Part shown: one piece after another, positions 1 to 7,443 of the stretch | Position numbering within the stretch: position 1 is the stretch's first letter | How the letters are laid out: each line of letters starts with the position of its first letter | Source of the DNA: Saprospiraceae bacterium | Lineage (GTDB): Bacteria > Bacteroidota > Bacteroidia > Chitinophagales > Saprospiraceae | Direction of reading: 5' to 3' | NCBI GenBank assembly: GCA_014379065.1 | Contig: JACMMM010000271.1 | Coordinates: forward strand, 1-10,506 | Length of the DNA stretch: 10,506 bases | The notes under the pieces: model-generated | Databases searched by the model: none | The model's input: only the letters and a program-made list of their open reading frames with translations | Told to the model about the DNA's origin: nothing | Made by a program: the position numbers and the translations under genes

Positions 1-110
1 ATGTCTCTCTCCTTCCTCGCCTTGCCGGTCATACCAAAGTTAAAAATGACGGATTTGGGGTTGTTTGATGTGTATCGCTTTGATTTTGTGGAGGTGGAGA
101 AAGCATAAAC

Positions 111-155
111 TAGAAAAAAGTGTAGGACTCCTTCCAAATGGAAGAAGCCCTACAC
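111..155 (-). terminator. Intrinsic terminator of the PA2169-family gene
   Basis: Positions 120-126 (GTGTAGG) pair with 149-155 (CCTACAC), and 131-135 (CTTCC) pair with 140-144 (GGAAG), giving a two-part stem with an AAAT loop and a 4x4 internal loop. Read on the minus strand, the hairpin is followed directly by a T-run (the A-run at 114-119 on the plus strand), as in a Rho-independent terminator. It lies about 55 bases past the stop codon at 211, so it most likely ends the transcript of that gene. In the other direction there is no good T-run. Confidence 0.75.
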
Positions 156-210
156 GCGTAATTTACCGTATATTGTACTTTCTTAATGAGCCGTTTGGAG
201 CCTGTCTGGT

Positions 211-693
211 TTAATCCGCCATTTGCTCTTGCATCTCAGCCATTGTTTTTATAGCCGTATGCGAACTACGAATGGTTTCTCGTTGTTGAACCAAGGTTTG
301 AAGCATTTCGCTGGGGATGTCTGCCGGGCTGTCAAGGGCGGTTTCATAGGCTTCAAGCGCAGCGTTCTCACCAAAAACACAAGAATTCAATACGGCTGCT
401 GTGTCATGACCCATTAGGGTAGCTTTGAAATCCATCCATACCCGAAAAAGTTTGCCGGATACTGTTGTATCAGTAGTAGGATTTCCACCCTGATCCCGGA
501 TGTAACTTTCAAGGCGACTGGCATACAACCTGCTTTGGCTTATTTTTTCTAGAAATATAGTTTTTAAGTCCTGATTGCCATTGCCGAGATCTTCAATTGC
601 ATGTTCATAACCGTAGACCCGATCATGGTTGATTCGAACGAGGTCGTTCAGTATTCCGATCAATTTTTCATTCTGATACATGATAAAAATCAT
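211..693 (-). CDS. PA2169 family (DUF2383) four-helix-bundle protein
   Basis: A 160-residue soluble, helical protein. The N-terminal pattern, with LNDLVRINHDRVYGYEHAIE at residues 15-34, then a basic helix with QSRLYASRLE (53-62) and a second helical pair beginning GENAALEAYE (108-117), matches the PA2169/DUF2383 family, which has a ferritin-like four-helix-bundle fold. Family length is usually about 150 residues, so it is complete. Its biochemical role is not established; such proteins are often linked to stress. I see no clear ferritin-type ExxH metal site, so iron storage should not be assumed. The start at 693 is an ATG; a second ATG at 681 (residue 5, MYQNEKL) fits the usual family N-terminus slightly better. 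No Shine-Dalgarno helps decide. It is transcribed divergently from the P-type ATPase and has its own terminator. Confidence 0.85.
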   Translation of the reverse strand: MIFIMYQNEKLIGILNDLVRINHDRVYGYEHAIEDLGNGNQDLKTIFLEKISQSRLYASRLESYIRDQGGNPTTDTTVSGKLFRVWMDFKATLMGHDTAAVLNSCVFGENAALEAYETALDSPADIPSEMLQTLVQQRETIRSSHTAIKTMAEMQEQMAD

Positions 694-764
694 TTATGGT
701 GAAGAGTAGATTTGATTCTTTAAAATAAGTACGCCAATAGCAGCGGGTACATTAAGACATCCAT

Positions 765-770
765 AAGGAG
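765..770 (+). promoter_or_regulatory. Candidate ribosome binding site (AAGGAG) upstream of the ATPase gene
   Basis: AAGGAG sits 10 bases before an in-frame TTG at 781. This is the only strong Shine-Dalgarno match at a gene start here and supports a start 21 codons upstream of the ATG at 844. The added residues are not part of the known ATPase fold, so the site may be fortuitous. In Bacteroidota, start choice often does not depend on such motifs. Confidence 0.35.
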
Positions 771-843
771 TAATTCAATATTGATCCATATTTACAGGGC
801 GAAAATTCTTCCTCAAATTGGGTCATTACTACCACAGATATAT

Positions 844-3417
844 ATGATGAACTGGCATATCCTTGACAAAGAAGAAGTTATTAAACACACAGACAGTCAT
901 CCTGATGGTCTGAACGCCGCTCAAGCCGAGGAACGGCTTAAAGAGCATGGGCCCAATGAATTACAGGAAAAAAAGAAAAAGCCCCTTTGGTTGCTGTTTT
1001 TGCTGCAATTCAAAGACGTGATGATCCTGATTTTGATCGCCGCAGCCATCGTTTCTGGCTTAGTAGGCGATCTAACGGATACCATTGTCATACTGATCAT
1101 TGTGTTGTTGAATGCGGTCATCGGTTTTGTGCAAGAATACCGGGCTGGAAAGGCTATGGAAGCTTTGAAAAAAATGTCCGTGCCCTCTGCAACGGTACTA
1201 CGGGAAGGCACCCCGGTTCAAATCAATGCTGTCACCCTAGTGCCAGGCGATGTAGTGACGCTCGAAGCCGGCAATATGGTCCCCGCCGATATCAGGCTAC
1301 TGAAATCTCATTCCTTACACATCGAGGAAGCCTCTCTGACGGGCGAATCCAATGCCGTAGAAAAGCAAACCGAGGGCTTGGAAGGGGAACATTTGCCTAT
1401 AGGCGACCGTACAAACATGGCCTATAAAGGTACGCTGGCAACCGCAGGTCGGGGGCACGGGGTGGTCGTTGCAACGGGCATGAAGACCGAAATCGGGCGT
1501 ATCGCCGAAATGTTGCAAGAGGATGAATCCATAACGCCGCTCCAAAGAAGGCTGGCTGATTTTGGCAAGAAACTCTCCCTTGCCGTTTTGGCCATCTGTG
1601 TGGTGCTCTATGTAACGGGTTTGCTTCGAGGCGAAGATCCCATTCGTATGTTGCTGACTGCCATTTCTCTCGCTGTAGCGGCCATCCCGGAAGCACTGCC
1701 TGCAGTCGTCACCATTTCCCTCGCGATAGGAGCCGGGCGCTTGGCGCGCAAAAACGTGCTCATCCGCAAACTTCCCGCCGTGGAAACCTTGGGGTCCGTT
1801 ACCTACATCTGTACCGACAAAACCGGAACGCTTACCCAAAACCGTATGACGGTCACAGAAACTTGGACGCCCGAAACGTCCCCTCAGGGTTTATCGCTTT
1901 CGGCAGAAGAAGCCCTAATACTTTGCATGGCGCTCAACCATAACGTGAAAAAAAATGAAGACGGCAAGCCGACAGGAGAATCCACCGAAGTCGCACTGGC
2001 AACGCATGGAGAAGAAAAACACGGCCCGCTTAAATCTGGCGAATACAAAAGAGTGGCGGAATTGCCCTTTGATGCTACACGGAAAATGATGACCACCGTG
2101 CATCGCTGGGATGAAAAGCAGTTTTTGATCATCACCAAAGGCGCTTTGGAATCTGTGCTGAAAGCCTGTGAAGATACAGACGAGGCCGCCATGATTGCTG
2201 CGGGCGAAAAAATGGGAGAAAATGGCCTAAGAGTCCTCGCTTATGGCTGCCGAATGGTGAATGCCTTACCTTCTGAACTCAATTTTGAAACGCTTGAAAC
2301 CCAGTTGCAATGCTGCGGACTGGTTGGCATGATGGACCCCCTTCGCAAAGAGGCGAAAAAGGCCATCGAAGATTGCCAATCTGCCGGCATCGTCCCAGTG
2401 ATGATCACAGGCGATCACCCGGTGACAGCGGCCTCCATTGCCCAAAAAATTGGCATTTTGAACAGCCCGAGCGACAAGGTTATCACCGGTGCAGAACTGT
2501 TGGAAATGCCGGAGGACAAGTTTGTAGAAGAGATCGAGCAAATAAAAGTGTACGCACGGGTGTCGCCGGAGCAAAAACTTCAAATTGTGAAGGCGCTGCA
2601 AATGAAGGATCAATTCGTTGCCATGACCGGCGATGGCGTGAACGACGCCCCTGCGCTCCGACGCGCAAACATCGGCGTGGCTATGGGTATCACGGGCACG
2701 GACGTTTCAAAGGAAGCCGCCCACATGATTTTGCTGGACGACAATTTTGCCACCATCATCAAGGCGGTAAAAGAGGGTCGGCGCATTTTCGCCAACATCC
2801 GCAAATTTATCAAATATGCCCTGACTGGTAATAGCGGCGAAATCTGGACGATTTTCCTTGCTCCACTCGTGGGGCTTCCCATTCCGCTGCTTCCCATTCA
2901 TATTCTATGGATCAACCTCGTGACCGACGGTTTGCCTGGCCTGGCGCTGGCCAATGAACCTGCCGAAAAAAACGCCATGAAGTTGCCCCCTCGCGCGCCA
3001 AACGAAAACATTTTTGCACATGGAATGGGCTGGCACATACTATGGGTGGGTTTGCTCATGGGTGCTGTGTGCCTCGGCGTACAAGCCTGGGCCATTCACA
3101 ACAACGACCCAAAATGGCAGACCTACGTTTTCACCATACTATGTTTCAGCCAAATGGGGCACGCGATGGCCATTCGCAGCGATTACTATTCCCTGTTCCG
3201 GCAGGGTATTTTTAGCAATTTAATGCTGGTTGGCGCCGTCTTGCTGACCGTGGTGCTGCAATTGGCCCTGATTTACATCCCGGTTTTACAAGGCATATTT
3301 TCCACCCAGTCTCTTACCTTGCCTGAACTTGGAATGTGCATTCTGGTATCGCTGATTGTATTTCTTGCGGTGGAAATAGAGAAAATGGTAAAGCGGGCTA
3401 GAAGAGGGCGAGTGTAA
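844..3417 (+). CDS. P2-type cation-transporting ATPase (Ca2+-ATPase-like)
   Basis: An inner-membrane pump that couples ATP hydrolysis to cation export, most likely Ca2+ by family. Counting from ATG 844 (857 residues), all core motifs are present in order: an N-terminal cation-ATPase domain, actuator loop TGES at 166-169, M4 motif PEALP at 282-286, phosphorylation motif DKTGTLT with Asp325, nucleotide-binding KGALE near 432, and hinge TGDGVNDAP at 595-603. Ten membrane segments are expected. Cation-site residues of SERCA-type pumps are conserved: Glu283 in M4, Asn663 and Glu666 in M5, and Asn691, Thr694 and Asp695 in M6. The M8 acidic ligand is replaced by Gln770 (FSQMGHAM), as I recall in PacL-like bacterial pumps. 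The frame also opens at TTG 781 behind AAGGAG, but the MNWHIL start at 844-847 fits homologues better. It is single-gene, divergent from the DUF2383 gene and convergent with the MFS gene. The exact ion is inferred. Confidence 0.93.
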   Translation: MMNWHILDKEEVIKHTDSHPDGLNAAQAEERLKEHGPNELQEKKKKPLWLLFLLQFKDVMILILIAAAIVSGLVGDLTDTIVILIIVLLNAVIGFVQEYRAGKAMEALKKMSVPSATVLREGTPVQINAVTLVPGDVVTLEAGNMVPADIRLLKSHSLHIEEASLTGESNAVEKQTEGLEGEHLPIGDRTNMAYKGTLATAGRGHGVVVATGMKTEIGRIAEMLQEDESITPLQRRLADFGKKLSLAVLAICVVLYVTGLLRGEDPIRMLLTAISLAVAAIPEALPAVVTISLAIGAGRLARKNVLIRKLPAVETLGSVTYICTDKTGTLTQNRMTVTETWTPETSPQGLSLSAEEALILCMALNHNVKKNEDGKPTGESTEVALATHGEEKHGPLKSGEYKRVAELPFDATRKMMTTVHRWDEKQFLIITKGALESVLKACEDTDEAAMIAAGEKMGENGLRVLAYGCRMVNALPSELNFETLETQLQCCGLVGMMDPLRKEAKKAIEDCQSAGIVPVMITGDHPVTAASIAQKIGILNSPSDKVITGAELLEMPEDKFVEEIEQIKVYARVSPEQKLQIVKALQMKDQFVAMTGDGVNDAPALRRANIGVAMGITGTDVSKEAAHMILLDDNFATIIKAVKEGRRIFANIRKFIKYALTGNSGEIWTIFLAPLVGLPIPLLPIHILWINLVTDGLPGLALANEPAEKNAMKLPPRAPNENIFAHGMGWHILWVGLLMGAVCLGVQAWAIHNNDPKWQTYVFTILCFSQMGHAMAIRSDYYSLFRQGIFSNLMLVGAVLLTVVLQLALIYIPVLQGIFSTQSLTLPELGMCILVSLIVFLAVEIEKMVKRARRGRV

Positions 3418-3418
3418 C

Positions 3419-3444
3419 GAAAATCAATGTGCTTATTGATTTTC
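3419..3444. terminator. Shared hairpin between convergent ATPase and MFS genes
   Basis: A perfect 10-bp inverted repeat, GAAAATCAAT (3419-3428) and ATTGATTTTC (3435-3444), has a 6-base loop. It begins just after the ATPase stop codon and its right arm covers the last codons of the MFS gene, whose stop is in the loop and arm. Only 15 bases separate the two coding regions, so this is the only place for a bidirectional terminator. The stem is AT-rich and the flanking T-run is weak, so its efficiency is uncertain. Confidence 0.55.
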
Positions 3445-4617
3445 AAAATTATTTAGCCGCCCTAAATAAATGGCTACTGCTATCCCAACACATGCGCTCA
3501 TGATAAAAACAGTAGCGGCGCCAGCGGAATACCAAATAAGCCCTGCGAGACTGCTCGCTATTAGTGCGCCAATGCTTTGAAAAGCGGTATAGGTGCCGAT
3601 CGCTGTAGCCGTGTCTTTTTTCGCACAGATGTTGGTCAACCAAGCCTTGGCAATACCTTCCGTAGCCGCAGCGTAAATACCATACAAGAAAAAAAGCGCT
3701 GCAAAAGCGGGCCAAACAGACGCGAAAGCCATACCCGCATACACAGCAGCAAAAAGCAACAGACCAAGCACAAAAACGCGCCTCATGCCGATACGGTCGG
3801 CCAAAATGCCCAAAGGGTAGGAGGCCAAAGCATATACCACATTGTAAAAAACGTACATCCCGATCACGGCGCTATCACTCAGTCCGGCGGCCTTGATTTG
3901 CAGCAGTAGAAACACATCGGAACTATTGAACAGGGTGAATACCAGCAAAGCGCTTACCAATTGTCGATATTGCGCAGGGCTTCGCCTCCAATAGCCCAGA
4001 AAATCCAAAAAACCTGGTTTGGTAGGGCCTCCTGCCTGTGCTTTCTTTTTTTCCCGAATCAACACGGTAAAGGCAATTGCCAGCAAACCGGGCAGAAAGG
4101 CCAGGAAAAAAAGAGTTTGGTAAGCACCGGGGTACCATTGCAGGAAAATAAGCGCCAAAAGCGGCCCGATCACCGCCCCAAACGTATCCAATGATCGGTG
4201 AAAGCCAAATACACGGCCTTTCGTTTCGGGCGTGGCCTCGTCGGAGAGCAACGCGTCGCGGGCACCCGTACGAATTCCCTTGCCAAGACGGTCGGTGGTT
4301 CGGGCAAAAAACACCCAAAGCGGATAGGTAAATACCGCCATCATCGGTTTGGAAACGGCGCTCAGCGAGTAGCCAATTTGAACAAAAGGTATCCGTCGGC
4401 CCAGCCGATCGCTCAGGTTGCCAAAATAACCTTTGCTCAGCCCGGCAATGGCTTCAGCAAATCCTTCCAGCACACCGATCAAAACGATGGAAAAGCCAAT
4501 GCTCTTCAGATAGACGGGCATGACTGGATACAACATCTCGCTGGCCACGTCGGTGAACATGCTCACGAGGGAGAGGATCCATACATTTCGGGTGATGATT
4601 TTCGCTGGTTGTAACAC
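3433..4617 (-). CDS. MFS transporter, MJ1317-like
   Basis: A 394-residue polytopic inner-membrane protein of the major facilitator superfamily, with about 12 predicted helices in two halves. The motif-A loop between TM2 and TM3 is at residues 63-75 (GYFGNLSDRLGRR), and its counterpart in the second half is at 270-280 (GILADRIGMRR). The highly charged stretch at 109-128 (DRLGKGIRTGARDALLSDEA) followed by GRVFGFHRSLDTFGAVIGP is typical of the MJ1317-like MFS group, often loosely annotated as a drug or unknown-substrate exporter. The substrate cannot be read from the sequence. The start is a GTG at 4617; the next ATG (residue 20) would cut into TM1, so GTG is preferred. It lies downstream of the TauE gene, separated by 188 bases containing a long palindrome, so co-transcription is doubtful. 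Its 3' end converges on the ATPase gene. Confidence 0.88.
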   Translation of the reverse strand: MLQPAKIITRNVWILSLVSMFTDVASEMLYPVMPVYLKSIGFSIVLIGVLEGFAEAIAGLSKGYFGNLSDRLGRRIPFVQIGYSLSAVSKPMMAVFTYPLWVFFARTTDRLGKGIRTGARDALLSDEATPETKGRVFGFHRSLDTFGAVIGPLLALIFLQWYPGAYQTLFFLAFLPGLLAIAFTVLIREKKKAQAGGPTKPGFLDFLGYWRRSPAQYRQLVSALLVFTLFNSSDVFLLLQIKAAGLSDSAVIGMYVFYNVVYALASYPLGILADRIGMRRVFVLGLLLFAAVYAGMAFASVWPAFAALFFLYGIYAAATEGIAKAWLTNICAKKDTATAIGTYTAFQSIGALIASSLAGLIWYSAGAATVFIMSACVGIAVAIYLGRLNNFENQ

Positions 4618-4654
4618 GCGGGAATAGGTTTAGAGCTATGGCCTGACATGATTA

Positions 4655-4761
4655 TTTTTTGACAGGATTTACAGGATAAACAGGATTTAAGAGGGGGTTG
4701 TCGGCAAAGCCGACAAATGGATGTCACACATCCTGTTTATCCTGTAAATCCTGTCAAAAAA
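4655..4761. repeat. 107-bp inverted-repeat element with perfect 32-bp arms
   Basis: Arm 4655-4686 is the exact reverse complement of 4730-4761. Both outer ends are T6/A6 runs, so the element can act as an intrinsic terminator on either strand. The left arm region (4662-4688) consists of three 9-base units, ACAGGATTT, ACAGGATAA and ACAGGATTT. The 43-base centre holds a second perfect hairpin, TTGTCGGC (4698-4705) and GCCGACAA (4709-4716), with an AAA loop. It lies between the end of the TauE gene and the start of the MFS gene. I believe I have seen ACAGGATTTACAGGAT-type sequences repeated in other environmental Bacteroidota, but that is recall, not a search. No transposase or target duplication is visible. 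Confidence 0.9.
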
Positions 4762-4805
4762 CAACCTTGTCAGATCGCCGCTTGGTCAATAATCGAGACT
4801 ACCTT

Positions 4806-5624
4806 TCAATGTCCTGCAGCAGGGTTGAGGTACAATTCCTTTATTAGAATGTAAATGCCCATGACGAGCACAAACCAACCGAATGCCTTTTTGAGTTTGT
4901 CACCATCTACTTTGCGGCTCAAGCGGTTGCCGATGAATATCCCCACGATGGCCAATGCCGTGACAGTTCCTAGCAGCACCCAGTCCATTTCATAATGTGA
5001 CAGGTCGCCAGTAAAACCAATGAGTGACTTGGCGGCAATAATAAGCAGCGAAGTACCTACAGCTTGTTTCATAGGCAGTTTGCTGAACAACACCAGGGCA
5101 GGAATGATCAAAAATCCGCCGCCTGCCCCTACCAAGCCAGTCAACATTCCTACTACTGCGCCTTCCAATAAAATCATGAGGTAATTGAATTTTTGAACCC
5201 CGGCCAGCTCCTTTTCCACCACATTCTTTTTCTTGCTCCTTATCATCGAATACGAAGCAAATACCATTAGGATGGCGAAGATGCCCATCATAAACATGGA
5301 TTTGGAGACCACAAATCCGCCGATGGAAAGCACTGGATTGGGAATCATCGGCACTAAATAGGCCCGAGTCGCATATACCGCCAAAATGGCCGGGATCCCA
5401 AAAATAGCTGCCGTTTTTAGGTTCACCATTCCGTCCCGATATTTAGGAACTGTGCCGACAAGACTGGTAGAACCCACTATAAAAAGGGAATATGCCGTAG
5501 CCAACACAGGATCAACCCCAAAAAGATACACCAAAACGGGCACGGTCAGGATGCTACCGCCGCCGCCAATCAGACCAAGAGAAACGCCGATGAGTGCCGA
5601 CGCGAAATACCCTATGATTTCCAT
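4806..5624 (-). CDS. TauE/SafE family sulfite/organosulfur exporter permease
   Basis: A 272-residue integral membrane protein with the internal duplication of the TauE/SafE family (formerly DUF81). The first half carries GLIGGGGSILTVP (residues 17-29) and the second half GLVGAGGGFLIIP (163-175), each followed by hydrophobic helices; about eight membrane segments are expected. The central basic loop SKKKN (130-134) is probably cytoplasmic. Characterised members export sulfite, sulfoacetate or related anions, but many are of unknown substrate. The start ATG at 5624 puts TM1 at the N-terminus. The neighbouring SoxB-like hydrolase and TsdA-like cytochrome, transcribed in the same direction, favour a sulfur role; this is inference. 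It is separated from the SoxB-like gene by 96 bases that contain a 48-bp palindrome. Confidence 0.9.
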   Translation of the reverse strand: MEIIGYFASALIGVSLGLIGGGGSILTVPVLVYLFGVDPVLATAYSLFIVGSTSLVGTVPKYRDGMVNLKTAAIFGIPAILAVYATRAYLVPMIPNPVLSIGGFVVSKSMFMMGIFAILMVFASYSMIRSKKKNVVEKELAGVQKFNYLMILLEGAVVGMLTGLVGAGGGFLIIPALVLFSKLPMKQAVGTSLLIIAAKSLIGFTGDLSHYEMDWVLLGTVTALAIVGIFIGNRLSRKVDGDKLKKAFGWFVLVMGIYILIKELYLNPAAGH

Positions 5625-5669
5625 GAAGTAAAGTTAGGTTTCATTTTGGGTTAGAGAAGTTGTTGAATG

Positions 5670-5717
5670 GTTTTGCAGACCTCGGAGGTTTTTGAAAACC
5701 TCCGAGGTCTGCAAAAC
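5670..5717. repeat. 48-bp near-perfect palindrome after the SoxB-like gene
   Basis: Arm 5670-5692 is the exact reverse complement of 5695-5717, leaving a 2-base loop (TG). The core is CAGACCTCGGAGGTTTT and its complement. It begins four bases past the stop of the SoxB-like gene (5721). It has no T-run outside the stem on either strand, so it is not a classic intrinsic terminator; it looks more like a REP-type dispersed palindrome that may stabilise mRNA 3' ends. I recall similar AGACCTCGGAGGT palindromes in other environmental genomes, unverified. Confidence 0.88.
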
Positions 5718-5720
5718 TCC

Positions 5721-7427
5721 TCATCTAAAATTATACGCCACTCCGCTCACCTGTGTTAGCAAAGTAGTCGGCGCGTCCAGAACTTTGGCAGCACCGTGTG
5801 GGAGGGGTGTCACGGGAGAATGTTCGGCCAGATACTCCTTCAAAACCGGGTGCAAGGTGTATGGCATGTTTTTTCCCTCGATCACATTCGAGATGCGGCA
5901 AAGCATAGTTTCCGGGTCTCCGTCGCGCTCGCAAGCGGATACGGTGTAGGTACGGGCGGGATCAAGCGGTTGGCCAACAGCGGTTACTTTTTGCACCCGT
6001 TTGCCTTGTTCGCCAAAAGCGTTGAATTCCACTTCCATGCCCCGAAACTTGACCACCCAGCCGCCGAATCTCTTGGAGGCGTCTTTGGCAAACACGTTGT
6101 TCAATTCCTTCTCCAGCCAGGCCAGCAATTGTGCACCCGTCACTTTTGCGGTGCGAACTGTGGCATCCACGGGCAGCATGTCAAAAATGAAACCCTCGGT
6201 GATGGGGATCAACCCATCGGCATTGGGTGTGCTGCGCGGCGGACAAAAACGGAAGCCATTGGACAGCACAATTTCGGTACCGACTTTCCAAGACAACGCA
6301 TCAAGAATAAGCGTGTCAATGGTATTTTCCACCACAAAATAGCGGTAAAGCGGCACTGTGCTATAACCTACCACGCGTTCGATATCCGCCACAAACGGGG
6401 CTTCCATTTGATCAATCAGCGCAGAAATCTCTTTTTTGGCTTTGTATTTTTTTGGGTCGACCTCCATCAGTTCGTAACGTTCCCCGGTTATTTTTCCATC
6501 TTTCACTTCCAAATCAAGTCGTCCGACAAAAGATCCGAAGGCGCCGGGTTCCACGACCTTGGCGTATTTGCTCACAATAGGTTCGCGCACCCGCTCATGG
6601 GTATCGCCACCAAAAATGTAGTTCACGCCTTCGCACTCAGGCATATTGGCCAGCGCGATTTGCTGCGACAGGCCGAGGTGCGCCACTATGATGACAAAAT
6701 CGCACTGTTCCTGCTCACGCAATACATTGACGTAATAGGCCAGATTCTCCTCTGGTTTGGTATATATGATGCCTTTAGAATAATTGGGCGATTGGCGAAT
6801 CGGTACCAGCGGGTCGGTGTAGCCAAGGAATCCGATTTTTACGCCCAGTTTCGACCACGTAAAATAAGGAGGGAAGATAAGTTCAGCTTTTTTACCCTCC
6901 CCTACATCGTGAAACATATTGGCACAGACCTTCGGCCCATCGAGTCCGCCGAGCAGGGTTTGCATGTTTTTTTTGTAATACACCACTTCCCAGTTTCCGG
7001 GCAGATAGAGATCATAGCCCATAGCGTTGAGGATGGGCGTGATGGCCTTGCCCGTGGTTTTCACCGACAGTTCGCTGCCCTGAAACATATCGCCGGTGTC
7101 AATGACAAACGTATTGGGATTGCTTTTGCGCACTTTATCGAACAAGGTAGCGACGTGCGCATACCCGGCGGTTTTGCGAAAAACGGCCTGATTGTTTTCC
7201 CAAAACAGCTCGTCGTGCGAGTGTATTTGGCAATGGACATCCGTAGTTTGCAAGAGGGTGATGGTGCCGTTTTGAGTGTCCAAACTTCCCGAAAGTTTAG
7301 TCCCGATAAAATCGGGATCGGGAAGTTCGTTGCCCCCTGGTTCTCCGCTTACGGCCAATGGAGAAAGTCCAACACCCAGACCAGCCAAAAGGGAGTTTCG
7401 TAGAAATTTGCGGCGATCAATACTCAT
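5721..7427 (-). CDS. Tat-exported 5'-nucleotidase/SoxB-type metallophosphoesterase
   Basis: A 568-residue periplasmic hydrolase of the UshA/SoxB superfamily. A twin-arginine signal (DRRKFLR, residues 4-10, then a hydrophobic stretch to about 27) predicts export of the folded, metal-loaded protein. The calcineurin-like metallophosphoesterase domain covers about 55-330: TTDVH with Asp63 and His65, GDMFQGS with Asp113, GNWE with Asn145, VAHLG with His250, and GGDTHE with His277. The C-terminal 5'-nucleotidase domain covers about 350-530, with NGFRF (390-394) and FDMLPVDATV (415-424). Trp146 stands where nucleotidases have the catalytic His (GNHE); SoxB thiosulfohydrolases also have Trp there (GHWE). 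The stretches FVGRLDLEVKDGKITG and KRFGGWVV also resemble SoxB. Asp275 replaces the usual His of G-H-T-H. The neighbouring TsdA-like cytochrome and TauE permease support a sulfur substrate, but a nucleotidase or other phosphatase remains possible. It has no Shine-Dalgarno. Confidence 0.85.
   Translation of the reverse strand: MSIDRRKFLRNSLLAGLGVGLSPLAVSGEPGGNELPDPDFIGTKLSGSLDTQNGTITLLQTTDVHCQIHSHDELFWENNQAVFRKTAGYAHVATLFDKVRKSNPNTFVIDTGDMFQGSELSVKTTGKAITPILNAMGYDLYLPGNWEVVYYKKNMQTLLGGLDGPKVCANMFHDVGEGKKAELIFPPYFTWSKLGVKIGFLGYTDPLVPIRQSPNYSKGIIYTKPEENLAYYVNVLREQEQCDFVIIVAHLGLSQQIALANMPECEGVNYIFGGDTHERVREPIVSKYAKVVEPGAFGSFVGRLDLEVKDGKITGERYELMEVDPKKYKAKKEISALIDQMEAPFVADIERVVGYSTVPLYRYFVVENTIDTLILDALSWKVGTEIVLSNGFRFCPPRSTPNADGLIPITEGFIFDMLPVDATVRTAKVTGAQLLAWLEKELNNVFAKDASKRFGGWVVKFRGMEVEFNAFGEQGKRVQKVTAVGQPLDPARTYTVSACERDGDPETMLCRISNVIEGKNMPYTLHPVLKEYLAEHSPVTPLPHGAAKVLDAPTTLLTQVSGVAYNFR
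7283..7327. repeat. Nested palindrome inside the SoxB-like gene
   Basis: An outer perfect 10-bp stem, AACTTCCCGA (7283-7292) with TCGGGAAGTT (7318-7327), encloses an inner perfect 7-bp stem, TCCCGAT (7301-7307) with ATCGGGA (7311-7317), with an AAA loop. Eight bases (7293-7300) are unpaired on one side only. It encodes about residues 34-48, the linker between the Tat signal peptide and the catalytic domain. This tolerant position suggests a palindromic repeat that entered the gene. Confidence 0.7.
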
Positions 7428-7443
7428 GTTGTAGTAGTTTTAA

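Noticed and set aside
1..108. Open frame from the first base to a TAA at 106-108 (35 codons, MSLSFLALPVIPKL...FVEVEKA)
   Set aside because: It could be the tail of a plus-strand gene entering from the left, but it is short, matches no family I recognise and has no T-run terminator on its own strand. It is too weak to annotate.
694..843. Possible divergent promoters between the DUF2383 and ATPase genes
   Set aside because: A TTTG at 711-714 and some AT-rich stretches occur, but no TAnnTTTG element with correct spacing was found on either strand.
5796..7403. 535-codon open frame on the plus strand opposite the SoxB-like gene
   Set aside because: It is an antisense shadow: rich in His, Phe, Arg and Gly with no domain pattern, while the minus strand carries a signal peptide and all motifs of a known superfamily.
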